From: an uncultured Collinsella sp.
GTDB taxonomy: Bacteria; Actinomycetota; Coriobacteriia; Coriobacteriales; Coriobacteriaceae
NCBI GenBank assembly: GCA_900544725.1
Contig: UQWK01000009.1
Span: forward strand, 1-46,572
Reading direction: 5' to 3'
DNA length: 46,572 bases
Both the position numbers and the translations under genes were made by a program. Of the stretch, positions 31,833 to 39,504 are shown one piece after another. The notes under the pieces are model-generated. The model worked only from the letters and a program-made list of their open reading frames with translations, did no database searches and was not told the DNA's origin. How positions within the stretch are numbered: position 1 is the first letter of the stretch; every line of letters starts with the position of its first letter.

Positions 31833-31901
31833 GACATGGGGTCCACGCTATGCGGATTCGATGCGCCGATGGCGCCGTCTGGATAGCGAGGTTTACGGGA
31901 C

Positions 31902-34211
31902 ATGGCATTGACCCCCAACGAGGCATATGCGGCCAAGCAGCCGTTTGTGGACAAGAAGACGCTCGAGCATATCGTCGAGCAGTTTCCCACGCCGTTTCAT
32001 CTATACGACGAGGCGGGCATCCGCCGCAACATGCAAGAAGTGCGCGACGCCTTTGCATGGAACCCGGGCTTTAAGGAATACTTTGCCGTCAAGGCCAATC
32101 CCAACCCGGCGCTCATCTCCATTCTCAACGAATACGGCTGCGGCTGCGATTGCTCGAGCTATACCGAGCTCATGATTGCCCGCTCACTGGGCATCACGGG
32201 ACACGACATCATGTTCTCGTCCAACGACACGCCGGCAGCAGATTTTGCCCTTGCAGATAAGCTGGGCGCCATCGTCAACTTTGACGACATAAGCCATATC
32301 GAGTTCTTTGAGCGCGTTGCGGGGCCCATCCCCAAGACGGTCAGTTGCCGCTTTAATCCGGGCGGCCTGTTCCAGCTCTCCAACGGCATTATGGACAACC
32401 CCGGCGACTCCAAGTACGGCATGACCACCGAGCAGCTCTTTGAGGCTTTCCGCATGCTCAAGGCCAAGGGCGCCGAGAATTTTGGCATCCATGCCTTCCT
32501 TGCCAGTAACACCGTCACTAACGACTACTATCCCAAACTCGCGCGCATCCTCTTTGAACTTGCCGTACGCCTGGAGCGCGAGACCGGCGCACATGTCGCC
32601 TTTATCAATCTGTCCGGCGGCGTCGGCATCCCCTATCTGCCCGAGCAGCAGGCTAACGACATTCACGCCATCGGCGAGGGCGTACACGCGGCATACGACG
32701 AGATCCTGGTTCCTGCCGGCATGGGCGATGTGGCCATCTGCACCGAGATGGGCCGCTTTATGATGGGCCCCTACGGCTGCCTGGTCACCAAGGCCATCCA
32801 CGAGAAGCAGATTTACAAGGACTATATCGGCGTGGACGCAAGCGCCGTCGACCTCATTCGTCCCGCTATGTACGGTGCCTACCACCACATTACGGTGATG
32901 GGACAGCCGGGCGGCCCTGACAAGACCGCAGCACCGATCACGAACACGTATGACATCACGGGCAACTTGTGCGAGAACAACGATAAGTTCGCTATCGACC
33001 GCGAGCTGCCGCAGATCGACATGGGTGATGTACTCGTGATCCACGATACCGGCGCGCATGGCTACTCCATGGGCTACAACTACAACGGACGTCTGCGCTC
33101 CGCCGAGGTATTGCTGCGCCCCGACGGCTCGGCAGACCTCATTCGTCGCGCCGAGCGCCCGGGCGATTATTTTGCCACGCTCGACGTGTTGCCGTGCGGC
33201 CGTGAGCTGTTGGCCAAATCGCGTGCCGAAAGCGCCCGCCGTCGCGCCCAGGACGAACGCCTGGCCGTCGCCGCCCAATGGAACAAACGCATCCAGATCG
33301 CGGAAGCGAAGGAGAAGAACATGGACATCCGCAATCTCGAGGGCTCAATCGTCGCCCTTGTTACACCGTTTAAAAAGGACGGCAGCGTCGACTTTGATGC
33401 ACTCGAGCGCCTTATCGATTTCCACCTGCAAAACGGCACCGACGCCATCCTCACCCTGGGCACCACCGGCGAGAGCGCCACGATGACCGATGACGAGGAC
33501 AACTCCGTCGTCGCCGCCGTGGTCAAGCATGTTGCAGGACGCGTCCCCGTCATCGCCGGCTCGGGCTCCAACTCCACGCAGACGATGCTCACCAAGTCTC
33601 TCACCTACCAGGGCTTGGGAGCCGACGGCCTGCTGCTCATCACCCCCTACTACAACAAATCCAATGAAGAGGGTATCTATCAGCACTTTAAGACCGTCGC
33701 CGATGCTGTGGACATCCCCTGCATCCTGTACAACATCCCCGGCCGCTGCGGCTGCGGCATCAGCGAGCGCAACGTAGAGCGCTTGGCCGCGCACCCCAAC
33801 ATCATGGGCATCAAGGAAGCCTCGGGCAACGTCGCCTACGCGGCCAAGATCGCCCACCTGCTGTCCGGCGACTTCCGCATGTACTCGGGCGAGGATGCGC
33901 TCACCGTGCCGCTCATGAGCCTGGGCGCCTCGGGCACCATCAGCGTGTGGGCCGACATTCAGCCGCAGCTTGTGCATGACATGTGCCGCGCCTATTTGGA
34001 CGGTGACGTGGCGCGCGCTCGCGATATCCAGATTGCCGGCCAGCCGCTCATCAATGCCCTCTTTAGCGAGGTCAACCCCATCCCCGTCAAGGAAGCGCTT
34101 GCTCAGATGGGTATGATCGAGGCAAACTACCGCATGCCTCTATGCCCCATGGCAGACGACACGCGCGCTGCACTTACCGATGCTCTGAAGGGAGCTGGTC
34201 TGCTTGATTAA
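31902..34211 (+). CDS. Fused diaminopimelate decarboxylase and dihydrodipicolinate synthase
   Basis: One uninterrupted 769-codon frame encodes LysA then DapA. LysA (about 1-440) has the PLP Lys64 in FAVKANPNP, the glycine-rich NLSGGVGIPY near 240 and CENNDKFA near 357-364. A charged linker of about 30 residues (440-473) follows. DapA (474-769) has GTTGES near 520-525, YNIPGR with Tyr610 and Lys638 in KEASGN as Schiff-base lysine, at normal length. LysA makes lysine from meso-diaminopimelate, and DapA makes the first committed intermediate from pyruvate and aspartate semialdehyde. The fused form puts first and last steps on one chain. A frameshift artefact is unlikely, since there is no stop, but a sequencing error removing one cannot be excluded. 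dapB follows with an 8-nt overlap. Confidence 0.9.
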   Translation: MALTPNEAYAAKQPFVDKKTLEHIVEQFPTPFHLYDEAGIRRNMQEVRDAFAWNPGFKEYFAVKANPNPALISILNEYGCGCDCSSYTELMIARSLGITGHDIMFSSNDTPAADFALADKLGAIVNFDDISHIEFFERVAGPIPKTVSCRFNPGGLFQLSNGIMDNPGDSKYGMTTEQLFEAFRMLKAKGAENFGIHAFLASNTVTNDYYPKLARILFELAVRLERETGAHVAFINLSGGVGIPYLPEQQANDIHAIGEGVHAAYDEILVPAGMGDVAICTEMGRFMMGPYGCLVTKAIHEKQIYKDYIGVDASAVDLIRPAMYGAYHHITVMGQPGGPDKTAAPITNTYDITGNLCENNDKFAIDRELPQIDMGDVLVIHDTGAHGYSMGYNYNGRLRSAEVLLRPDGSADLIRRAERPGDYFATLDVLPCGRELLAKSRAESARRRAQDERLAVAAQWNKRIQIAEAKEKNMDIRNLEGSIVALVTPFKKDGSVDFDALERLIDFHLQNGTDAILTLGTTGESATMTDDEDNSVVAAVVKHVAGRVPVIAGSGSNSTQTMLTKSLTYQGLGADGLLLITPYYNKSNEEGIYQHFKTVADAVDIPCILYNIPGRCGCGISERNVERLAAHPNIMGIKEASGNVAYAAKIAHLLSGDFRMYSGEDALTVPLMSLGASGTISVWADIQPQLVHDMCRAYLDGDVARARDIQIAGQPLINALFSEVNPIPVKEALAQMGMIEANYRMPLCPMADDTRAALTDALKGAGLLD
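33309..34211 (+). other. dapA: Internal ribosome site and start for free DapA
   Basis: AAGGAG (33309-33314) lies 6 nt before ATG 33321, which is where the DapA domain begins (residue 474 of the fusion). The resulting 296-residue DapA would have normal length. This is the signature of a former separate gene joined by loss of the lysA stop, or of deliberate dual expression of fused and free DapA. Sequence alone cannot show that the internal start is used. Confidence 0.6.
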
Positions 34212-34944
34212 GACTGTCATTATGGGAACGGGCCGCATGGGCTCGCTCATCCGCACCACCGCCGAGGGCGTTGTCGACGCCGCCGGTCAGCCCGTTTTTG
34301 ATATCGTCGCACAGGTCGGTTTTGATCTGTCCGAGCTCGAAAGCGCCCCGGCATCCGACGTCATCATCGACTTCTCGAACGTTGCGACCTTTGACGCCGT
34401 TGTCGCCTATGTCGAGCGCACGGGTGCCGCGTTGGTCTCGGGCACCACGGGCTACACGCCCGATCAGATGGACCGCCTGCGCGAGCTGGGTCAGAACGCC
34501 CGCGTCATGCACTCGGGCAATTACTCCATCGGCATCGCAGCCCTGCGCCATCTAGTGGCCCAGGCCACGCGTGAGCTGCCCGGCTTTGACTGTGAGATTG
34601 TCGAGACTCACCACAACCAAAAGGCCGACGCCCCCAGCGGCACCGCCAAGCTGCTGCTCGACGCCGTAGTCGAGGCCGAGCCCGAGGCAGGCTACCACCC
34701 CGTCTACGGTCGCGAGGGCATGTGCGGCGCGCGTGACCCCAAGGAAATCGGTATGCACTCGCTGCGCGGCGGCACCGTCGCCGGCGTGCACGAGGTGAGT
34801 TTCTTTGGCCAGGACGAGGAGGTCACGCTCATCCACCGCGCCACGAGCCGTCAGATCTTTGTCAACGGCGCCTTGGCAGCCGCGCAGAAGCTCGTCACCC
34901 GCGAACCCGGCTTCTATACGTTCGACCAGGTCATGTTTGCCTAA
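34204..34944 (+). CDS. dapB: Dihydrodipicolinate reductase
   Basis: The 246-residue protein starts with the nucleotide-binding GTGRMGSLI, has VSGTTGYTPDQM (about 79-90), and carries the catalytic HNQKADAPSGTAKLLL near 138-153. It reduces dihydrodipicolinate to tetrahydrodipicolinate with NAD(P)H. The TTG start at 34204 overlaps the stop of the lysA-dapA fusion by 8 nt and has AAGGGAG 9 nt upstream. dapH follows after 39 nt. The set makes the lysine/diaminopimelate operon. Confidence 0.94.
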   Translation: MIKTVIMGTGRMGSLIRTTAEGVVDAAGQPVFDIVAQVGFDLSELESAPASDVIIDFSNVATFDAVVAYVERTGAALVSGTTGYTPDQMDRLRELGQNARVMHSGNYSIGIAALRHLVAQATRELPGFDCEIVETHHNQKADAPSGTAKLLLDAVVEAEPEAGYHPVYGREGMCGARDPKEIGMHSLRGGTVAGVHEVSFFGQDEEVTLIHRATSRQIFVNGALAAAQKLVTREPGFYTFDQVMFA

Positions 34945-34983
34945 CCAGGTATCAACCGAATTCACCCAAAGGAGAGATAGCAA

Positions 34984-35703
34984 ATGAGCAGCGCAGCCGA
35001 AATGGATGCACAGGAGATCATCAATTACATCGCCACCGCGCCTAAAAAGACGCCCGTCAAGCTGTACGTGCGCGAGAAGCCGGGCATGAAGGTCCAGTGG
35101 GGCAATGCGCATGTCTACGGCGGCCGTCGTGGCAAGACCGTCTTTGGCGACTGGGAAGAGCTCAAGGCCATCCTCGATGCCAATGCCGACTCCATCGACT
35201 ACTACGACGTCGAGAATGACTGCCGCAACTCCGCCGTCCCCATGCTCGACCTTAAGGGCATCAACGCCCGCATCGAGCCGGGCGCGATCATCCGCGACCG
35301 CGTCGAGATCGGCGACCGCGCCGTCATCATGATGGGCGCCATCATCAACATCGGCTCCGTCATTGGCGAAGGCTCTATGATTGATATGGGCGCCGTCCTG
35401 GGCGGCCGCGCAACCGTGGGCAAGAACTGCCACATCGGCGCCGGCACCGTACTGGCAGGCGTCGTTGAGCCCGCCAGCGCCACGCCCGTCATCATCGAGG
35501 ACGATGTCATGATCGGCGCCAACGCCGTGGTCCTGGAAGGCGTACGCGTGGGCAAGGGTGCTGTCGTTGCCGCCGGCGCCGTATGCGTCGAGGACGTCCC
35601 CGCCGGTGCCGTCGTGGCCGGTGTCCCCGCCCGCGTCATCAAGATGCGCGATGAGAAGACCGACAGCAAGACCGGTCTCGAAGAGGGCCTGCGCCAGCTG
35701 TAG
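34984..35703 (+). CDS. dapH: Tetrahydrodipicolinate N-acetyltransferase
   Basis: This 239-residue acyltransferase has a short N-terminal helical domain (1-85) and a left-handed parallel beta helix of hexapeptide repeats (about 90-215), with the MIGANAVVLEGVRVG turns and the conserved VVAGVPARVIK at the end. The length and N-terminal domain fit DapH (acetyl form) rather than DapD (succinyl form). It transfers acetyl from acetyl-CoA to tetrahydrodipicolinate, committing the operon to the acetylase branch. AAAGGAGAG precedes the ATG. It ends the lysine operon; a hairpin follows. Confidence 0.92.
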   Translation: MSSAAEMDAQEIINYIATAPKKTPVKLYVREKPGMKVQWGNAHVYGGRRGKTVFGDWEELKAILDANADSIDYYDVENDCRNSAVPMLDLKGINARIEPGAIIRDRVEIGDRAVIMMGAIINIGSVIGEGSMIDMGAVLGGRATVGKNCHIGAGTVLAGVVEPASATPVIIEDDVMIGANAVVLEGVRVGKGAVVAAGAVCVEDVPAGAVVAGVPARVIKMRDEKTDSKTGLEEGLRQL

Positions 35704-35705
35704 AA

Positions 35706-35733
35706 GTTGCGCGGTTTTACCAAACCGCGCAAC
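35706..35733 (+). terminator. Hairpin after dapH
   Basis: A perfect 12-bp stem (35706-35717 with 35722-35733) with a 4-nt loop lies 2 nt after the dapH stop. The tail is GTCTCG, without a U-run, so it may be partly a 3'-end protector. Confidence 0.65.
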
Positions 35734-35746
35734 GTCTCGACGCTAC

Positions 35747-35844
35747 AAACGCCCCTAAGCGGCAATCTGGCGTTCAATCGTCGGGCATGACCAGAAGGTC
35801 AATGCCCTCCTCTTTCACGTCACCTTGCTCGCCTAGGGGCGTTT
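35747..35844. repeat. Nested-hairpin element B, copy 2
   Basis: Outer arms of 15 bp (35747-35761 with 35830-35844, one mismatch that is a G-T on the minus strand) surround a 55-nt core at 35768-35822. The core is TGGCGTTCAATCGTCG, a 23-nt hairpin-forming centre (GGCATGACC/GGTCAATGCC), then CTCCTCTTTCACGTCA. It matches copy 1 at 20191-20245 at 29 of 32 flank positions and at equal length, while the centre differs in sequence. Confidence 0.78.
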
Positions 35845-35889
35845 TCGCTGACGCATGCTCAGTCTGCAACTCAATTCAGCTCCAAGCAA

Positions 35890-35924
35890 AAAGGCCGAAG
35901 TCCCGAAGGATTTCGGCCTTTGTT
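35890..35924. terminator. Terminator between dapH and the NdpA-like gene
   Basis: A 14-bp stem with one wobble (35890-35903 with 35908-35921) with loop CGAA and a T-run on plus (TTTGTTTT), and AAAAA/TTTTT on the other side, makes it bidirectional for the convergent genes. Confidence 0.85.
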
Positions 35925-35948
35925 TTGTCTGCAGCTTACAAGCGCAGT

Positions 35949-36953
35949 TTATCGATTCTCAATTGACCCGATGTTTTTGAGCTCGATGGAGATGAGGCCG
36001 TTGGGCTCGTTGACGAACTCGATGTATTCGGAGTTCGAACCCATCTCGGCCGGGAAGCTGATTTCGATACCCGTGTCGGTACGGATTTTGTGATTGCGCA
36101 CCGCCGCGCGTTCGACCTGCTTGCGCTCCACGGGCACACGCTCAGGCACCTTCTCCTCGGTCAGTGCCGCGCGCACGCTCTCCTTGATAACCGGTTCGTC
36201 CTCAAAGACCTCGTCGACGATATCCCAAGGCGGCAGCTCCTCGTCATCCTCAACCTTCTCGGCAACCGCAGCCTTAACCTTGGCGAGCGCTACGGCCGTG
36301 TTGGCACCGTGCTCCTCGGCGACTTCCTCGACCACACGCGTCACGGTGTCGATGACCTCCTTGCCCGATACGCCCGTGTCGCACTGCAGCAAGCCATCAG
36401 GGATAAGCATACGGTCCTCGCCGGCAATCTTGCGCTTCTTGTCCACGTAGCCGATCTCCATGGTGCTTGCGCGCACGATGGCATAGCTCGGCACCTTTTG
36501 CGAAGGGTTCGGAAGAATGGCATAGTGGCGCGCGATGTCGTTACGAACCTCGCCCTCTTCGCGACCCACCTCGTGCATGAATGCCTGCTTGGAGCCCAGC
36601 AGCATCACGGCAAACCAGCGGGCATCCTCATCGTCGTCAAAATCGGCCACGAGCACGTCGGTGGACTCGGCTTTCTCTGCCTTGGTGAGCTCGGAGGAGA
36701 TAAACTCCGCAATCTGCTGCGACAGGTCCACGAACTCGCGCTCGCCAAAGAAATAGCCCTTGAGCTCGCCACCGAATGCGGAGTTCTCGGCAAACGTGGC
36801 GCGTTTATTGTCGGCCGAGGTGCGCGCGCGGCGCAGATGTGTGGTCACGAAGTTGCGCACGGTACGGCTTTCGATATCGAGCTCGCGCTGGCTCATAACG
36901 TTAACGGCAGAGTCAAAGTCCAGGATATGCAGAATCGCGTGATTGATTTTCAT
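35949..36953 (-). CDS. NdpA/YejK-like nucleoid-associated protein
   Basis: This 334-residue protein belongs to the 37-kDa nucleoid-associated family, supported by length and overall pattern (HAILHILD start, RELDIESRTVRNFVTTHLRR near 25-45, acidic mid-section). Family members bind the nucleoid; their precise function is not established. The ATG at 36953 is chosen over 36962 since the conserved KINHAILH begins there and GGA lies about 9 nt upstream. It converges on the dapH unit. Confidence 0.78.
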   Translation of the reverse strand: MKINHAILHILDFDSAVNVMSQRELDIESRTVRNFVTTHLRRARTSADNKRATFAENSAFGGELKGYFFGEREFVDLSQQIAEFISSELTKAEKAESTDVLVADFDDDEDARWFAVMLLGSKQAFMHEVGREEGEVRNDIARHYAILPNPSQKVPSYAIVRASTMEIGYVDKKRKIAGEDRMLIPDGLLQCDTGVSGKEVIDTVTRVVEEVAEEHGANTAVALAKVKAAVAEKVEDDEELPPWDIVDEVFEDEPVIKESVRAALTEEKVPERVPVERKQVERAAVRNHKIRTDTGIEISFPAEMGSNSEYIEFVNEPNGLISIELKNIGSIENR

Positions 36954-37063
36954 ATACGGCATTCCGTTCTAGATCGATTTCGGCACGAACCAGTATAGCG
37001 GTCAAGCCCGCCCCAGGCGCATCGAAGATTGGCACATCGGGACAGGTTGCTTTGCACCAATGG

Positions 37064-38236
37064 CTAGCGCAGAAGCTCGGACTGCCACGCCTCGAGTTGT
37101 TCTGCCAAGCTCTTGCCGGCAGCGGGCATTTCGATCTGGGGTCGTTTGGGCAGCAGTGCGCATTTAAGGATTGCCGCGATGGTCTGCGAGACAAAGCGTC
37201 GCGTATCCTTGTCAAAGCCTTGCGCAGCCTGGAGCATCACGGGCAGGCTCTCGCGCAGATTCCCAGCGATATCCGCAAACCGCTCAGCACCCGTTGCCTC
37301 AAACACGGAGAACAACGCATCTACAAAACGCTCGCGCTCGCTAGGCGACACTGCAAGCAACATCTCGCGAATGAAGCCATCAACGTATCGAGCGCCGGCG
37401 GACAGGCGCTCACAGTACACGAAGTCGCGACCATCAACCACCCAGCTAAAGGGATTGTGCTGCAGCAGGCTGAACTCGGTGCTCTCAACGATGGCATAGT
37501 CCTCTTGTGTCTCGAACATCATGCCAAAGATCGACGACCGAGGTAGCGTCTTGTCGATTCGACCGCAAAGATCGGCAAAGGCGTTGCCGTTCAGAAACTC
37601 CTCGACGAAGCCCGGACCATCATGGGAATACACCCGTTCGATTCGTTCACGGGCGACATCGGAGCACATCGCCGCACCGTACACCGCAAGGTTTCCACCC
37701 TTGGAATGACCTCCGCACAAAAGCGGCCCGTCGATCGCATCCGCCGCCTCGTCCACATAGCGCGCCGCGGATTCCTGGGCCGGCACGGGACACCGGAACG
37801 CCATGTTGAAGTCCTCTTTCCAGCCCACAATCGTGCTGTCGGTCCCCCGGAAGGAAAGATAGCTAAACCCCGCCGGAAACCGGAACGCCATGGCTGCAAA
37901 CTGCTCTGTCGCCACCACATCGCTCACGGCACGATAGCCGCAAACGCGCACGCCACGGTAGCGAGGGCTTGCTGCCACGGCCTCCAACAATGCCCTGCTC
38001 CCCTCCGGGTCCCACAAGTCGTCAATCATGTCCCGGTAGCACTCGGCACGCAGCAGCTCACGCACGTCTAGGCCCTGCCAGTTCGTCAGCTCCGCCATAT
38101 CACCCGGCAAACGCAAATAGGACAACCACGCAAAGACCAGGCTATCCACCGCACAGAACGGCCGCTCCTCAAACGGATCAAACGCCGTCTGGGCATAGGT
38201 CAAAAAAATTAGGCGAATCCGACATGGCTCTCCCAT
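37064..38236 (-). CDS. Mbeg1-like (DUF2974) alpha/beta hydrolase
   Basis: This protein of about 390 residues has an alpha/beta-hydrolase core with the nucleophile elbow GGHSKGG near 173-179 (Ser nucleophile) and an FRGTDSTIVGWKEDF strand near 128-142, matching the DUF2974/Mbeg1-like lipase family. A lipase or esterase activity is likely but not proven. The N-terminus (LTYAQTAFDPFEERPF) matches the family start; the chosen ATG has no clear ribosome site. It runs leftward, upstream of the NdpA-like gene. Confidence 0.77.
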   Translation of the reverse strand: MGEPCRIRLIFLTYAQTAFDPFEERPFCAVDSLVFAWLSYLRLPGDMAELTNWQGLDVRELLRAECYRDMIDDLWDPEGSRALLEAVAASPRYRGVRVCGYRAVSDVVATEQFAAMAFRFPAGFSYLSFRGTDSTIVGWKEDFNMAFRCPVPAQESAARYVDEAADAIDGPLLCGGHSKGGNLAVYGAAMCSDVARERIERVYSHDGPGFVEEFLNGNAFADLCGRIDKTLPRSSIFGMMFETQEDYAIVESTEFSLLQHNPFSWVVDGRDFVYCERLSAGARYVDGFIREMLLAVSPSERERFVDALFSVFEATGAERFADIAGNLRESLPVMLQAAQGFDKDTRRFVSQTIAAILKCALLPKRPQIEMPAAGKSLAEQLEAWQSELLR

Positions 38237-38285
38237 CAACTATGGTGCATTGGGATGGTGCAAAGCAACCTGACCCCCTCACACC

Positions 38286-38321
38286 AAAAAGGCGCCCGGA
38301 CCGTGTGGCCCGGACGCCTTT
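38286..38321 (-). terminator. Terminator of ldh
   Basis: On the minus strand the arms (38307-38321 and 38288-38302) form a 15-bp stem with only G-U wobbles and are followed by TTTTT. It lies 32 nt downstream of the ldh stop. Confidence 0.85.
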
Positions 38322-38352
38322 CATTGTAGCCTGTTGCCCAAAAGAGCTTGAT

Positions 38353-39303
38353 TTAGCAGGAGAAGTCGACGCTGTCGATGATGTCCTTGAGGGCCTTGGC
38401 GGAGGCGGTGAGCTCATGCTGCTCGTCATCGTCCAGCGGCACGGGGACGCGGCAGACAACGCCGTCGCGGCCAACGACGGTCGGCATAGAGATGGCAAGA
38501 TCGGATAGGCCGTACTCGCCCACCATGAGCGAGGAGACGGGCAGAACGGTCTGCTCATCGCGCATGACAGCGGTGCAGATGCGCTTGACGGCCATGGCGA
38601 CGCCATAGTAGGTTGCGTGCTTCTTCTCAATGATGGTGTAGGCGGAGTTCTTGACGTCCTCGGCGATGCGCTTCTCGGCAGCCTCATGCTCCAGGTGGCC
38701 GTGAAGCTCGCAGAAGGTGTTCAGCGGCACGCCGGCAACCTGGGCGCTGGACCAAGCGACGAACTCGGAGTCGCCGTGCTCACCCATGACATAGGCCTGA
38801 ACGTCGCGCGGGTCAACCTCGACGTGGGCACCAAGCATCTGCTGCAGGCGGCCGGTGTCGAGCACGGTGCCGGAACCGATGACGTGGCCCTCGGGCAGGC
38901 CGGACATCTTGATGGCGGCGTAGGTCAGAACATCGACCGGGTTGGAGACGATGAGCAGAATGCCGTCGAAGCCGGACTTCTTAATCTCGGGGATAATGGA
39001 CTTAAAGATGTTGACGTTCTTGTTGACCAGGTCCAGGCGGGTCTCACCGGGCTTCTGGGCAGCGCCAGCGGTGACGACGATCATGGCGGCGTCGGCGACA
39101 TCGGAATAATCGCCGGCGTAGATCTTCATCGGCTCGGCAAACGTCATGCCGTGCGCGATATCCAGAGCCTCACCCTCGGCGCGGTTCTTGTCCACGTCGA
39201 TGAGGACCATCTCGGAGAACAGACCGCTCTGCATCAGCGCGAACGCCGAAGACGAACCGACGAAACCGCAGCCGACAATAGCGACCTTCTTCTCGTTAAC
39301 CAT
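38353..39303 (-). CDS. ldh: L-lactate dehydrogenase
   Basis: This 316-residue NAD-dependent enzyme has VAIVGCGFVGSSSAF (about 7-21), the specificity loop AAQKPGETRLDLV near 81-93 with Gln (lactate rather than malate) and the catalytic Arg, and the catalytic His in GEHGDSEF near 175. It reduces pyruvate to L-lactate and regenerates NAD during fermentation. The ATG at 39303 has GGGAG six nt upstream and begins at the conserved strand; an in-frame start at 39381 is rejected. A hairpin at 39329-39361 sits in its leader. Confidence 0.94.
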   Translation of the reverse strand: MVNEKKVAIVGCGFVGSSSAFALMQSGLFSEMVLIDVDKNRAEGEALDIAHGMTFAEPMKIYAGDYSDVADAAMIVVTAGAAQKPGETRLDLVNKNVNIFKSIIPEIKKSGFDGILLIVSNPVDVLTYAAIKMSGLPEGHVIGSGTVLDTGRLQQMLGAHVEVDPRDVQAYVMGEHGDSEFVAWSSAQVAGVPLNTFCELHGHLEHEAAEKRIAEDVKNSAYTIIEKKHATYYGVAMAVKRICTAVMRDEQTVLPVSSLMVGEYGLSDLAISMPTVVGRDGVVCRVPVPLDDDEQHELTASAKALKDIIDSVDFSC

Positions 39304-39328
39304 TAGAAACTCCCATCTCTCTCCACAA

Positions 39329-39361
39329 GCAAGCCGCCCGGGAACGACCCGAGCGGCTTGC
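39329..39361 (-). other. Hairpin in the ldh leader
   Basis: GCAAGCCGC (39329-39337) pairs with GCGGCTTGC (39353-39361) and encloses more pairing. It lies 26 nt upstream of the ldh start. On minus it is followed by TTGTGG rather than a T-run, so it is more likely a leader structure than a terminator. Upstream of it, 39362-39504 is AT-rich and holds no recognised regulator site. Confidence 0.5.
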
Positions 39362-39504
39362 CGTAATCCCAATACATCCAATCGGGACTTTGATTATGCT
39401 CCTATTCGCAGCCAAAAATCGACCGTTTACCGAAATTGTTTGCAGGATTCGTAAAATAACTGCACGAAATCGGTTTCGAGCTATTGACGAGCCGAAATAC
39501 CTTT

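Noticed and set aside
39362..39504. A Rex-type redox operator upstream of ldh.
   Set aside because: I looked for TTGTGA-N6-TCACAA-like dyads and found only isolated AT-rich stretches, not a credible site.
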